A stretch of 43,594 nt of DNA from assembly GCA_900546005.1 (NCBI GenBank), contig URBJ01000006.1, forward strand, positions 1 to 43,594. The letters run 5' to 3'. The notes below the pieces were generated by a model. It had not been told where the DNA came from. It did not search any database and worked only from the letters and a program-made list of their open reading frames with translations. The stretch is from an uncultured Alistipes sp. Its GTDB lineage: Bacteria; Bacteroidota; Bacteroidia; Bacteroidales; Rikenellaceae. Position numbers and translations under genes: made by a program. Numbering within the stretch: the stretch's first letter is position 1; every line of letters starts with the position of its first letter. Positions 9,225 through 18,450 of the stretch are shown in pieces.

Positions 9225-10391
9225 ATGAAAGTTTCAAACCACACGATCTTAACGGCTTCGATCGTTTTACTTTTGCTCTTCGGACCGTGGTGTAAAAGTA
9301 ACGGACAAAATACCAAAATCGGTATAAATACCGTTGCAATTGATGCGGGACACGGGGGAAAAGATGCCGGAGCCGTGGGCCGGACCTATAAAGAGAAGGA
9401 CATCAATCTGGCTGTAGCCCTCCGCCTTGGAAAACTGATCAACGAAAACTATCCGGACGTCAAAGTGGTCTACACGCGTAAAACCGATGTCTTCATTCCC
9501 CTGAATGAGCGGGGACAGATCGCCAACAAAGCTGGAGCCGACCTGTTCATCTCGATCCATATCAATTCGGCCGAATCTTCGTCCGCTTCGGGTACTTCCA
9601 CCTATGTGATGGGTGTGGACAAAACCGGAGCCAACCTGAAGGTCGCCATGAAGGAGAACGACGTTATCACCTATGAGGAGGATTACTCGTCGAAGTATCA
9701 AGGTTATACCCCCGGATCTCCCGAATCGTTCATCATCTTCTCGCTGATGCAATTTTCCCATCAGAGCCAGAGCATTCTGCTGGCCGATATGGTCCAGAAA
9801 CAGTTCAACGCCAAAACCAACATGAGGGATCGCGGAGTGCGTCAGGCCGGATTTCTGGTGCTGTGGTCGGCTGCCATGCCGAGCATTCTGGCCGAATTCG
9901 GATTCATCTCCAACTCCACGGAAGAAAAATTCATCGGTTCGGAAAAGGGACGGGATACCTATGCAAGATGTCTGTTCAACGCATTCAGCGAATACAAGAC
10001 CCGGTGTGAAGGACATGGCACACTGATTGTGTTGGATGACGACAAACCGGAAGGCAACTCCGTCTCAGAGGGTAACGACCCCCAAGAGTCTCAGAAAGAG
10101 CTTTCCGCGCCAAGCCGCTCGGACAGCCGCCCGATCTACCGCATTCAGGTTGCTTCGGCCGACCACAAATTGCCGAAAAATGCGGCCCAGTTCAAAGAGT
10201 ATCGAGGAAAAGTGACCGAAATGCGCATCGGGAACATGTATAAATACTATGTGGAAGAGGCTTCGACCTATTCGGAGGCCCTGACCCTGCAACGACGCGT
10301 TCGCAAATCCATCAAGGATGCCTTTATGGTTCCGTTTATCGACGGTGAACCGGTATCGGTGGATGAGGCCCGCAAACACGAAAACCAATAA
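9225..10391 (+). CDS. N-acetylmuramoyl-L-alanine amidase (Amidase_3) with SPOR-like C-terminus
   Basis: 388 residues. The enzyme cleaves the amide bond between muramic acid and the stem peptide, typically for daughter-cell separation. A signal peptide occupies about residues 1-27. The zinc ligands of Amidase_3 are visible: His43 in DAGHGG, Glu in KEKDIN, His in SIHINS, and the catalytic Glu in LAEFGFISN. After a polar linker (about residues 265-305) the C-terminal ~80 residues (IYRIQVASADHK, YKYYVEEASTYSEA) resemble a SPOR peptidoglycan-binding domain that would target the septum. It is the first gene of a plus-strand series with the MlaD-like gene 28 bp downstream. Confidence 0.92.
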   Translation: MKVSNHTILTASIVLLLLFGPWCKSNGQNTKIGINTVAIDAGHGGKDAGAVGRTYKEKDINLAVALRLGKLINENYPDVKVVYTRKTDVFIPLNERGQIANKAGADLFISIHINSAESSSASGTSTYVMGVDKTGANLKVAMKENDVITYEEDYSSKYQGYTPGSPESFIIFSLMQFSHQSQSILLADMVQKQFNAKTNMRDRGVRQAGFLVLWSAAMPSILAEFGFISNSTEEKFIGSEKGRDTYARCLFNAFSEYKTRCEGHGTLIVLDDDKPEGNSVSEGNDPQESQKELSAPSRSDSRPIYRIQVASADHKLPKNAAQFKEYRGKVTEMRIGNMYKYYVEEASTYSEALTLQRRVRKSIKDAFMVPFIDGEPVSVDEARKHENQ

Positions 10392-10419
10392 CTCTCGGAT
10401 AATAAAAAAACAAAACCAT

Positions 10420-11361
10420 ATGAAACTGAATAAAGAATTCAAAATCGGCTTTTTCGGAATCCTGATGATCGCTCTGCTGTATTGGGGCATCAACTTTTTA
10501 AAGGGGACCGATCTGTTCTCCTCCGACGTTAAATACTATGCCGTCTACGATCAGGTGAACGGACTGGAGTCCTCGGCCTCCATTCTGATCAAGGGCTTCA
10601 AGGTGGGGTCGATCAGCGACATTTCGTATGATCCGGCGCGTTCGCAAAACGTCGTGGTCGAATTCTCCATCAGCTCGAAATACCCCATTCCCGACGACTC
10701 GAAAGCCCGGATCTTCAGCGACGGAATCATGGGTGGCAAAGCCGTCGAACTGGTTTTGGGAAAATCGGCCAACTACCTGCAGGAGGGGGATACGCTCTTT
10801 TCGGAGATCAACAAAGACTTTTTGGAGGTTGCCGGCAGCGAATTCGAATTCATCAAGCAACGGGCAAACGATGTGATCAACCAACTCGTCACGACGCTGG
10901 GCCACATCAACACCCTATTGGCCGACAACAAGGACAATCTGGATCGGACGTTCAACAACATAGCCAATCTCTCGGGAAATCTTAATGAAGTGGTCGAGAA
11001 CGAAAAAGGTTCGATCCACTCGATCGTCACCGACTTGAACCACCTTACCCAAACCTTGAGTGCTAAATCGGGACAGATCGACCGCATCATCACGAACGTC
11101 GAGACCTTCAGCGACTCGTTGAACCGGGCTTCGATTCCGACACTGGTCACTCAGCTGAACGAAACCGTCGGCCGACTGAATACGGTGATGGGAAAGATCG
11201 ATCAGGGAGACGGATCGGTAGGCAAACTGCTCAACGACGATGCCTTGTACGAATCGCTGGTGCAGGCTTCCTCCGATCTGGCCGCACTCTTAGCCGACAT
11301 CAAGGCCCATCCGTCGCGCTACGTGAACATCTCCGTCTTCGGCCGTCGCGACAAAAATTAA
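10420..11361 (+). CDS. MlaD-family (MCE domain) lipid-transport protein
   Basis: 313 residues from ATG 10420; longer upstream readings run into the amidase gene and are rejected. The N-terminus (MKLNKEFKIGFFGILMIALL) is a single membrane anchor, followed by an MCE domain (residues about 35-120: YYAVYDQVNGLESSASILI, GIMGGKAVELVLG). The C-terminal half is a long amphipathic helical region (residues about 130-290) as in other MCE proteins that form hexameric rings or tubes for phospholipid movement between membranes. The ATPase and permease partners (MlaF/MlaE) are not in the window. In Bacteroidota this gene commonly follows the amidase, as here. Confidence 0.88.
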   Translation: MKLNKEFKIGFFGILMIALLYWGINFLKGTDLFSSDVKYYAVYDQVNGLESSASILIKGFKVGSISDISYDPARSQNVVVEFSISSKYPIPDDSKARIFSDGIMGGKAVELVLGKSANYLQEGDTLFSEINKDFLEVAGSEFEFIKQRANDVINQLVTTLGHINTLLADNKDNLDRTFNNIANLSGNLNEVVENEKGSIHSIVTDLNHLTQTLSAKSGQIDRIITNVETFSDSLNRASIPTLVTQLNETVGRLNTVMGKIDQGDGSVGKLLNDDALYESLVQASSDLAALLADIKAHPSRYVNISVFGRRDKN

Positions 11362-11400
11362 TCCCCGATCCGTTTACCGCTACTAAATTCGACCCGAACA

Positions 11401-13899
11401 TTGGTTTATCCCGAAAATTTCGAACATAAGATCGGTTTCGACCGCGTCAAAAGCCAGATCAAGGCCCTGTGTGTAACCCAGAAGGCCGCCGAGAAACTGG
11501 CCGAGGCCTCTTTTCTCACCAACATCGAGGAGATCCGCAAACTTTTGGAAGAGACCTTCGAGATGCGGAACGTACTGATGATGGAGAACGGACTGCCGGA
11601 CGGCTCTTTCGTCGACATGGACGATTTCCTGAAAAAAGCGGCCGTTCAAGGGGCTTTTCTTGAGGTCGGAGAGATCGTTTCGCTACGCAAGGGATTGTCG
11701 ATGGTCTACTCGCTCATCGCTTTCTTTAAGAACAAGGAGGAGAGTTCCTATCCCCGGCTGAAGGCCTTGAGTCGGGGCGTGTCGGGTTTTCCGGAGATCA
11801 TCAACCACATCGATTCGCTGATCGACAAGTTTGGCAAGGTGAAAGACAACGCTTCGGCCGAGCTGTTTGCCCTGAGGCGTACGATCCGCGACCGTGAAGC
11901 CCAAATTTCTCGCCGCATCCAGCAGATCCTGCAACAGGCCCAATCGTCGGGACTGGTCGACAGCGATGTCTCCATTTCGATCCGCGAGGGACGTGCGGTA
12001 ATTCCGGTAGCCGCCTCCAACAAGAAAAAGATCAAAGGGTTGGTACACGACGAATCGGCTTCGGGCAAAACGGTCTACATCGAACCTATAGAGACCGTAG
12101 AGCTGAACAATGAGCTCAAAACGCTGGAACTCGAAGAGCGTCGTGAAATTGTCCGGATCCTGACCCGTTTTACGGAGATGATCCGTCCCGACCTGCCGCA
12201 GATCCGCGAATCGGGGGATTTTCTTACGACGATGGACTTCATCCGGGCCAAGGCCCGCTTTGCGCTGGCCAACAATTGCACGCTTCCGATCCTCGAACCC
12301 AACAGCGGACTGCGCCTCGTAAAGGCTCGTCACACCCTGCTCGAACAGACCCTCCACCGCGAGGGTCGCGAAATCGTTCCTTTGGACCTGACCCTGACGC
12401 CCGAGAAGCACATACTGCTGATCTCAGGTCCGAATGCAGGAGGCAAATCGGTCTGTCTGAAGACCGTCGGACTGCTCCAGTATATGGTCCAGAAGGGATT
12501 TTTGGTTTCTGCCTCGGAAAACTCCGAATTCGGGATCTTCCATGACATATTCATCGACATCGGCGACGAACAGTCGATCGACAACGACCTGAGTACATAC
12601 AGTTCCCACCTGCTGAACATGAAGAATATCCTGCGCAACGCAGGCAAAGATTCACTCGTACTGATCGACGAATTCGGAACGGGAACCGAACCGATCATCG
12701 GAGGAGCGATTGCCGAAGCGATCCTCGAACGCATGGAGGAGAAACGCTGCTTCGGTGTGATTACGACGCACTATTCGAACCTGAAATACCACGCCAGCAA
12801 CGCACCCGGAGTCATCAACGGCGCGATGACCTTCGATGTTCAGCACATACGTCCGCTGTTTCGGTTAGAGATGGGACGTCCCGGCAGCTCATTTGCGATC
12901 GAAATCGCTCGCAAGATCGGACTGCCGGAGGAGATTATCCGTCGGGCTGCCGACAAAGCGGGTAGCGACCACATCAACCTCGAACGCCAGCTGCGGGAGA
13001 TTGCCCGCGACCGCCGCTATTGGGAGCAGAAACGCGACCGGATACGAATCGCTGAAAAACGGGTGGAGGAGCTTTCCGAAAAGTACAAAACCGAACTGGA
13101 GGCGCTGAAAAGTGAACGGTCGCAGCTGATCAAAGAGGCCAAGGAGGAGGCCCAAAGGATCACTTCCGAGGCCAACAAACAGATCGAGAATACGATCCGG
13201 GTGATCCGCGAGTCGCAGGCCGACCGGGACAAGACGCTGATCGTCCGGCGCAAGATGGAAGCGTTCAAGCAGTCGCTCGAGTCGGAAGAGCCGGCCGTTC
13301 AAGATGAAGCGATCGACCGGAAAATTGAACAGATCCGACAACGGGAACAACGCCGTGCCGAAAAACGGAACAAAAAAACGACGGCCGGACAACCGACGAC
13401 AGAACCGGTACCCGAAAAGAAACGTCCGCTCGAACCGGGATCCAAAGTCCGGATTATCGGTCAGGAGGGTGCCGGAGAGATCGTTTCACTGAACGGGAAA
13501 CGGGCAACGGTGGCCATCGGTCAGATATTGACGACGATCCAAGTCGACCGGCTCGAGGCCATCTCCAACGCCGAGTACAAAAAAGCAACCCGCAGCGAGC
13601 AGCCAACGATCCGACCGCTCTCCTCGTACAGCACCATCGAACAGCGGATGCAGTTTTCCCCCCGCATCGACGTGCGCGGCATGCGGGTCACCGAAGCTCT
13701 TGAAAAGGTTCAGGAATTTGTCGATCAGGCGATCATGCTGGGCTACCCCGATCTGCAAATTCTGCACGGCAAAGGGACCGGGGCCCTCAAAGAGGAGATC
13801 CGCAACTATTTGCGCACGGTCGATCTGGTACAAAGCGCCAAAGACGAACAGGAAGATCTGGGCGGAGCGGGAATCACCGTTGTCAAACTCGACCTGTAA
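11401..13899 (+). CDS. mutS2: Endonuclease MutS2
   Basis: 832 residues. MutS2 is a MutS-like ATPase with a C-terminal Smr nuclease, acting on recombination intermediates and, in some bacteria, on collided ribosomes. The start appears to be TTG 11401, because the sequence directly after it (VYPENFEHKIGFDR) is the family's N-terminus. The Walker A motif GPNAGGKS is at residues 343-350, Walker B and the signature region follow (LVLIDEFGTGTEP), then a long coiled coil (about 510-650) and the Smr domain from about residue 755 (IDVRGMRVTEAL, LHGKGTGALKEE). It lies 39 bp after the MlaD-like gene. Confidence 0.95.
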   Translation: MVYPENFEHKIGFDRVKSQIKALCVTQKAAEKLAEASFLTNIEEIRKLLEETFEMRNVLMMENGLPDGSFVDMDDFLKKAAVQGAFLEVGEIVSLRKGLSMVYSLIAFFKNKEESSYPRLKALSRGVSGFPEIINHIDSLIDKFGKVKDNASAELFALRRTIRDREAQISRRIQQILQQAQSSGLVDSDVSISIREGRAVIPVAASNKKKIKGLVHDESASGKTVYIEPIETVELNNELKTLELEERREIVRILTRFTEMIRPDLPQIRESGDFLTTMDFIRAKARFALANNCTLPILEPNSGLRLVKARHTLLEQTLHREGREIVPLDLTLTPEKHILLISGPNAGGKSVCLKTVGLLQYMVQKGFLVSASENSEFGIFHDIFIDIGDEQSIDNDLSTYSSHLLNMKNILRNAGKDSLVLIDEFGTGTEPIIGGAIAEAILERMEEKRCFGVITTHYSNLKYHASNAPGVINGAMTFDVQHIRPLFRLEMGRPGSSFAIEIARKIGLPEEIIRRAADKAGSDHINLERQLREIARDRRYWEQKRDRIRIAEKRVEELSEKYKTELEALKSERSQLIKEAKEEAQRITSEANKQIENTIRVIRESQADRDKTLIVRRKMEAFKQSLESEEPAVQDEAIDRKIEQIRQREQRRAEKRNKKTTAGQPTTEPVPEKKRPLEPGSKVRIIGQEGAGEIVSLNGKRATVAIGQILTTIQVDRLEAISNAEYKKATRSEQPTIRPLSSYSTIEQRMQFSPRIDVRGMRVTEALEKVQEFVDQAIMLGYPDLQILHGKGTGALKEEIRNYLRTVDLVQSAKDEQEDLGGAGITVVKLDL

Positions 13900-13967
13900 G
13901 CGGAAGTACGCCGCAACCGATGTGGCTAAATTCTTTCTATTCCCGAAAACAATTACGGAAAATCGAC

Positions 13968-13975
13968 TACATTTG
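13968..13975 (+). promoter_or_regulatory. -7 promoter element for the murF-alr fusion
   Basis: TACATTTG matches TAnnTTTG, about 22 bp before ATG 13998. No clear TTTG is found at the -33 position. The gap 13900-13997 between mutS2 and this gene supports an independent start of transcription. Confidence 0.45.
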
Positions 13976-13997
13976 TACAACTTAATTGTTTTCGGAC

Positions 13998-16379
13998 ATG
14001 AACTATTCTCTTAGCCAGATTGCACAAGACGCCGGAGGCGAACTCTCCGGCAAAAATATAACGGTCACGCTTGTCAGTACGGACAGCCGCCGGACGACTG
14101 ACCCCACCCAAACCCTCTTTGTGGCCATACACGGAAACAACCGGGACGGACACGCCTTTATCGAGTCGCTGTATGCCAAAGGTGTGCGGGCCTTCATGGT
14201 CTGCAAGTCATTCGACACGAAACCTTTTCCTGAAGCTGGTTTTATTCTGTGTGACGATACGGTTACGGCTCTCCAAGAGTTGGCCGCCCGACATCGCGAC
14301 CGTTTTCACGGCACAGTCGTAGCCATCACCGGCAGCAACGGCAAAACCATCACCAAAGAGTGGATCGCTCAGCTCTGTCCTCCGGGAGTAAAACTTTTCC
14401 GCAGTCCCAAGAGCTACAACTCACAGATCGGCGTTCCGCTGTCTCTGCTGATGATCGCCGGAGACGAGCAGATTGCCGTCATCGAGACCGGAATCTCGGA
14501 AAAGGGCGAAATGGAACGGCTCGAACGCATCGTCCGGCCCGACATCGGCATCATCACGAACATCGGCGATGCCCATCAGGAGAATTTCGCCTCACTGGAG
14601 GAAAAGGCTGAAGAGAAATTAAAACTTTTTGCACACACACCGACCATCATCTATAACAAAAACGACGAAATCCTGCAACGGCTGGTTCCGCTTAGGTACG
14701 CTGACCGACGCCTGTCGGCTGTCGACGCCGCACACCGCGACCTGCGGGGTATCCCCTTCTCCGATACCGCTTCGCGTGAAAATGCAGCCGAAGCCCTCGC
14801 GCTGTTCGATGAGTTGGGCTTCAATTCGGAAACCATCCGGAAAAGACTTCCTATGCTGCAAAACGTGGCCATGCGCATGGAGTTCAAAGATGGCATCAAC
14901 GGCTGTAAAATCGTCAACGACAGCTACAATTCGGACATCAACTCGCTGGGAATCGCGCTGGAATACCTCTCTTCGGTAGCCGGAAACCGCGAAAAGGTCC
15001 TGATTCTCTCGGACATCGACCAGAGCGGACTTTCGTCCGATTCACTATACAAACGGGTCGCCGAGCTGATCCGCAACAACGGCATCACCGAACTGATCGG
15101 CATAGGCGACGAAATTTTCCGCCATGCAGGGGATTTCGACTGCCGCAAGGAGTTTTACCTGACGTCGGAGAACTTCCTGCGGGCCGTAGACCGCTCGCGT
15201 TTCACGAAAAAAAGTATTCTGCTCAAGGGGAGCCGCAGGTTTCACTTCGAACGGATCGGCCGCATGCTCGAGGACAAGATCCACACCACCGTATTAGAGG
15301 TCAACCTCGACCACATGATCCACAATCTGAACTACTTCCGCAGCCTGCTGCACGAAAACGTTCAGATGATGGCCATGGTCAAGGCCGCCGGATACGGAAC
15401 CGGAACGTTCGAAGTAGCGAACATGCTCGAGCAGCAGGGGGTAAGCTTTCTGGCCGTTGCTTTTGCCGACGAGGGCGTCACGCTGCGCGAAGCGGGAATC
15501 ACCATGCCGATCGTCGTACTGAATGCCGATTCGGACAGCTTCGAGCTAATGCTCGACTACCGATTGGAGCCGGAGATCTACAACCGGCTGTCGCTGCTGT
15601 CGTTCGCTGAAACGGTCCGCCGGCATGGAGAAGCCTCCTACCCGATCCACATTAAATTAGACACGGGTATGCACCGACTCGGCTTCGAACGCAAAGATAT
15701 CGATTCACTAATCCACACCCTGAAAGAGACTCCCGAACTCTACATACGATCCATCTTCAGTCATCTGGCCGGTAGCGACGAATCGCGATTCGATGATTTT
15801 ACCCGGTCACAGATCGCCCTGTTCGACGAACTGAGCAGCCGTCTGACCGCCGCATTTCCCGACCACCACATCCTGCGCCACATAGCCAACAGCGCAGCCA
15901 TCGAGCGCTTCCCCGAAGCCCAATTCGACATGGTACGGCTCGGCATCGGACTTTATGGCATCAGTGCCGTACATCAGGAACAGCTTCTTCCGGTGAGCAC
16001 GCTCCGTAGCCGCATCGTACAGATCAAAGATATTCCGGTAGGCGACTCAATCGGGTACGGGCGACACAAGATCGTTACGGATCACCCCATACGGATTGCC
16101 ACCGTCCCGATCGGATATGCCGATGGACTGAACCGACACCTGAGTCAAGAGCGCTGGAGTTTTATAGTCAAAGGGCAATCCGCCCCGATCGTCGGAAACA
16201 TCTGCATGGATACCTGCATGATCGACATCACAGGAATCGACGCCAAAGAGAACGACACGGTAACCATCTTCGGCGAAGGAGCCTCGATCATCCGCATGGC
16301 CGAAGTGCTCGACACCATCCCCTACGAAATCATGACCTCCGTTTCGGGACGCGTCAAACGGATCTATACGAAGGAGTAG
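13998..16379 (+). CDS. murF-alr: Bifunctional UDP-MurNAc-tripeptide:D-Ala-D-Ala ligase / alanine racemase
   Basis: 793 residues from ATG 13998 (an in-frame TTG lies 12 bp upstream). The N-terminal ~420 residues are MurF, which adds D-Ala-D-Ala to the UDP-MurNAc peptide: ATP loop GSNGKT at about residues 112-117, ligase segments ETGISEKGEM and IGDAHQENF. From about residue 431 the protein is alanine racemase, which supplies D-alanine: the PLP lysine is Lys462 in MVKAAGYGTG, with conserved HIKLDTGMHRLGF, VPIGYADG and GNICMD. The fusion is a known Bacteroidota arrangement that couples D-Ala production to its use in peptidoglycan. Both halves look complete. Confidence 0.95.
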   Translation: MNYSLSQIAQDAGGELSGKNITVTLVSTDSRRTTDPTQTLFVAIHGNNRDGHAFIESLYAKGVRAFMVCKSFDTKPFPEAGFILCDDTVTALQELAARHRDRFHGTVVAITGSNGKTITKEWIAQLCPPGVKLFRSPKSYNSQIGVPLSLLMIAGDEQIAVIETGISEKGEMERLERIVRPDIGIITNIGDAHQENFASLEEKAEEKLKLFAHTPTIIYNKNDEILQRLVPLRYADRRLSAVDAAHRDLRGIPFSDTASRENAAEALALFDELGFNSETIRKRLPMLQNVAMRMEFKDGINGCKIVNDSYNSDINSLGIALEYLSSVAGNREKVLILSDIDQSGLSSDSLYKRVAELIRNNGITELIGIGDEIFRHAGDFDCRKEFYLTSENFLRAVDRSRFTKKSILLKGSRRFHFERIGRMLEDKIHTTVLEVNLDHMIHNLNYFRSLLHENVQMMAMVKAAGYGTGTFEVANMLEQQGVSFLAVAFADEGVTLREAGITMPIVVLNADSDSFELMLDYRLEPEIYNRLSLLSFAETVRRHGEASYPIHIKLDTGMHRLGFERKDIDSLIHTLKETPELYIRSIFSHLAGSDESRFDDFTRSQIALFDELSSRLTAAFPDHHILRHIANSAAIERFPEAQFDMVRLGIGLYGISAVHQEQLLPVSTLRSRIVQIKDIPVGDSIGYGRHKIVTDHPIRIATVPIGYADGLNRHLSQERWSFIVKGQSAPIVGNICMDTCMIDITGIDAKENDTVTIFGEGASIIRMAEVLDTIPYEIMTSVSGRVKRIYTKE

Positions 16380-16382
16380 CGC

Positions 16383-17099
16383 ATGACAACTGCAACAAAA
16401 GGAAAAATATATATGTTTCCCACGCCGATCGGCGACCGGAATGTGTGGGATGTTCTTCCGGTGTTCAACCGGAATGTGATGAATCGGGTCAGCTACTTCA
16501 TTGTCGAGAATGTCCGGACAGCCCGGCGCTTTCTGAGCCGAGCCGGTGTGGAGCGTCCGATCGATTCGCTGCAATTCGCCGAACTGAACGAACACTCGAC
16601 CCCAGCTCAAGTAGCCGAACTGCTCGTCCCGATCTTGAACGGGACGGATGCCTGTGTACTCTCCGAAGCCGGAGTTCCGGGAGTGGCCGATCCGGGTGCC
16701 GATCTGGTCGCCCTCGCCCATCAACATGAAGTCGAGATCGTTCCGTTGGTAGGTCCTTCCTCCATTATTCTGGCCCTGATGGCTTCCGGCCAAAACGGAC
16801 AATCCTTCGCTTTCAACGGATACCTGCCGGTCAAACCGCCCGAACGTGTACGGGCCATCCGCCACTTCGAAAAACGGGCACAGACCGAGAATCAAGCCCA
16901 AATATTCATCGAAACGCCTTATCGGAACCTGCGGCTTTTCGAAGAGCTGATTCGAACCTGCAATGAAAATACCCGACTGACGATTGCTGCCGATCTGCTC
17001 CAACCCGATCAGCTAATCCGAACCGAACGCATCGCCACGTGGAAAAACAAAACTCCCGACATCCATAAACGACCGACAATTTTTATCTTAGGCGTGTAA
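16383..17099 (+). CDS. SAM-dependent methyltransferase, RsmI-like (tetrapyrrole methylase fold)
   Basis: 238 residues; it starts 3 bp after the murF-alr stop and is surely in the same operon. The fold is that of the tetrapyrrole methylase superfamily, including RsmI, which 2'-O-methylates C1402 of 16S rRNA. Visible motifs are FPTPIGD near the N-terminus, SEAGVPGVADPGADLV (about residues 93-108) and the loop PLVGPSSIILALMASG (about 120-135). It is shorter than classical RsmI (about 280 residues) and lacks its C-terminal extension, like a second RsmI-type protein known in Bacteroidota, so the precise target is uncertain. Confidence 0.82.
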   Translation: MTTATKGKIYMFPTPIGDRNVWDVLPVFNRNVMNRVSYFIVENVRTARRFLSRAGVERPIDSLQFAELNEHSTPAQVAELLVPILNGTDACVLSEAGVPGVADPGADLVALAHQHEVEIVPLVGPSSIILALMASGQNGQSFAFNGYLPVKPPERVRAIRHFEKRAQTENQAQIFIETPYRNLRLFEELIRTCNENTRLTIAADLLQPDQLIRTERIATWKNKTPDIHKRPTIFILGV

Positions 17100-17186
17100 A
17101 CGGTCCTCCAGCAAGCTCCCGAATAGGAAAATTGCTTTTTTCTTCGTATCTTCGGGCTGTATTTACTGACCAAAAACACGACTAAA

Positions 17187-18392
17187 ATGAGAACTTTTTC
17201 TGTGATTGCCTGTCTGTTTGCCGCAGGTCTCTTCACTCCGGCTATGGGACAGGCTCAATCGAATGACTCCGACGACATTACCGTCGCATGTTATTACTTT
17301 CCCAACTACCATACACACGATGCCCGCAACGACCGGGTCAAAGGTGACGGATGGGCCGAATGGAAATTAGTCAAAGAGGCTCGTCCCTGCTTCGAGGGAC
17401 ATCAACAGCCCAAAGTACCCGCATGGGGATATACCGACGAGAAGGATCCCAAAGAGATGGCCCGCAAGATCAAGGCCGCTGCCGACAACGGGATCGACGT
17501 CTTCATCTTCGACTGGTACTACTACGATGATGGCCCCTTCTTGAACCGCGCCTTGGACGAAGGTTTTCTCGGTGCCAAGAACTGCGACAAACTACAATTC
17601 GCGCTGATGTGGGCCAACCACGACTGGCTCGACATTCACCCCTATACCAAAGGCAACGAACAAAAGATCCTCTATCCGGGCCGCGTGACTCCGGAGACTT
17701 TCGAAAAGATCGGCGATCTGATCATCAAAGAGTATTTCAGCAAACCGAACTACTGGAAAATCGACGGTAAACCCTACTTTTCAGTTTACGACGTACAGAA
17801 ATTCGTAGAAAACTTCGGATCGGTCGAGGCCACCCGTACCGCAATGGACCGTCTGCGCGAGAAAGCCAAAGAGGCCGGCCTCGAAGGAGTACACTGGAAT
17901 CTGGTTACGTGGGGCAATCCGGTCCTGCCCGGAGAGAAAGCCGCCGAGAATACCCCCGAACTGCTGGAAAAATTAGGCTTCGACTCGGGAACTTCTTATG
18001 TATGGATCCACCACACCCCACTGCCGGAGTTGCAGACCGACTACTTCAAGGCCATGGAGGACTACTTCGTCTTTTGGGACAAGGCCAAAGCCGAATACGG
18101 CGTTCCCTACTATCCGAACGTTACCATGGGTTGGGATCCTTCGCCCCGTTACATTGAGCTCACGGCTAACGGCGTGCGAAATTATCTCGTAACCAATACG
18201 ATCAGCAACAACACACCCGAAAATTTCCAAAAAGTGCTCGAACTGACCAAGGAACGTCTGTTAGCTGATCCGAACGGTCCTCGCATTCTGAACATCAACA
18301 GCTGGAACGAATGGACCGAAGGTAGCTATATCGAACCGGACGTAATTCATGGCATGGGCTACCTCAAAGCGATCAAAAAAGTTTTTAAATAA
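17187..18392 (+). CDS. Secreted GH99-like / WbsX-type glycosidase
   Basis: 401 residues with a signal peptide (about residues 1-22, ending in MGQAQ). The TIM-barrel enzyme resembles the WbsX/GH99-like family: CYYFPNYHTHDARN near the N-terminus, GIDVFIFDWYYYDDGPF at about residues 107-123 and the family hallmark NSWNEWTEGSYIEPD from about residue 371. Related proteins are found with rhamnan or O-antigen genes and are predicted endo-acting glycosidases. It opens a plus-strand run with GH106-like, GH78 and DJ-1 genes. TATCTTCG at 17147-17154 is a one-mismatch -7 element ahead of it. The substrate is inferred from neighbours only. Confidence 0.82.
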   Translation: MRTFSVIACLFAAGLFTPAMGQAQSNDSDDITVACYYFPNYHTHDARNDRVKGDGWAEWKLVKEARPCFEGHQQPKVPAWGYTDEKDPKEMARKIKAAADNGIDVFIFDWYYYDDGPFLNRALDEGFLGAKNCDKLQFALMWANHDWLDIHPYTKGNEQKILYPGRVTPETFEKIGDLIIKEYFSKPNYWKIDGKPYFSVYDVQKFVENFGSVEATRTAMDRLREKAKEAGLEGVHWNLVTWGNPVLPGEKAAENTPELLEKLGFDSGTSYVWIHHTPLPELQTDYFKAMEDYFVFWDKAKAEYGVPYYPNVTMGWDPSPRYIELTANGVRNYLVTNTISNNTPENFQKVLELTKERLLADPNGPRILNINSWNEWTEGSYIEPDVIHGMGYLKAIKKVFK

Positions 18393-18450
18393 ACTCCGAG
18401 AGCAGAGAGATACTCCGCTTCCGGGACCGACTTAACCAAACTGCAATTTG

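Noticed and set aside
10318..10419. Upstream start for the MlaD-like gene inside the amidase gene
   Set aside because: ATG 10420 gives the expected short cytoplasmic start and membrane anchor; the extension is polar and out of keeping with the family.
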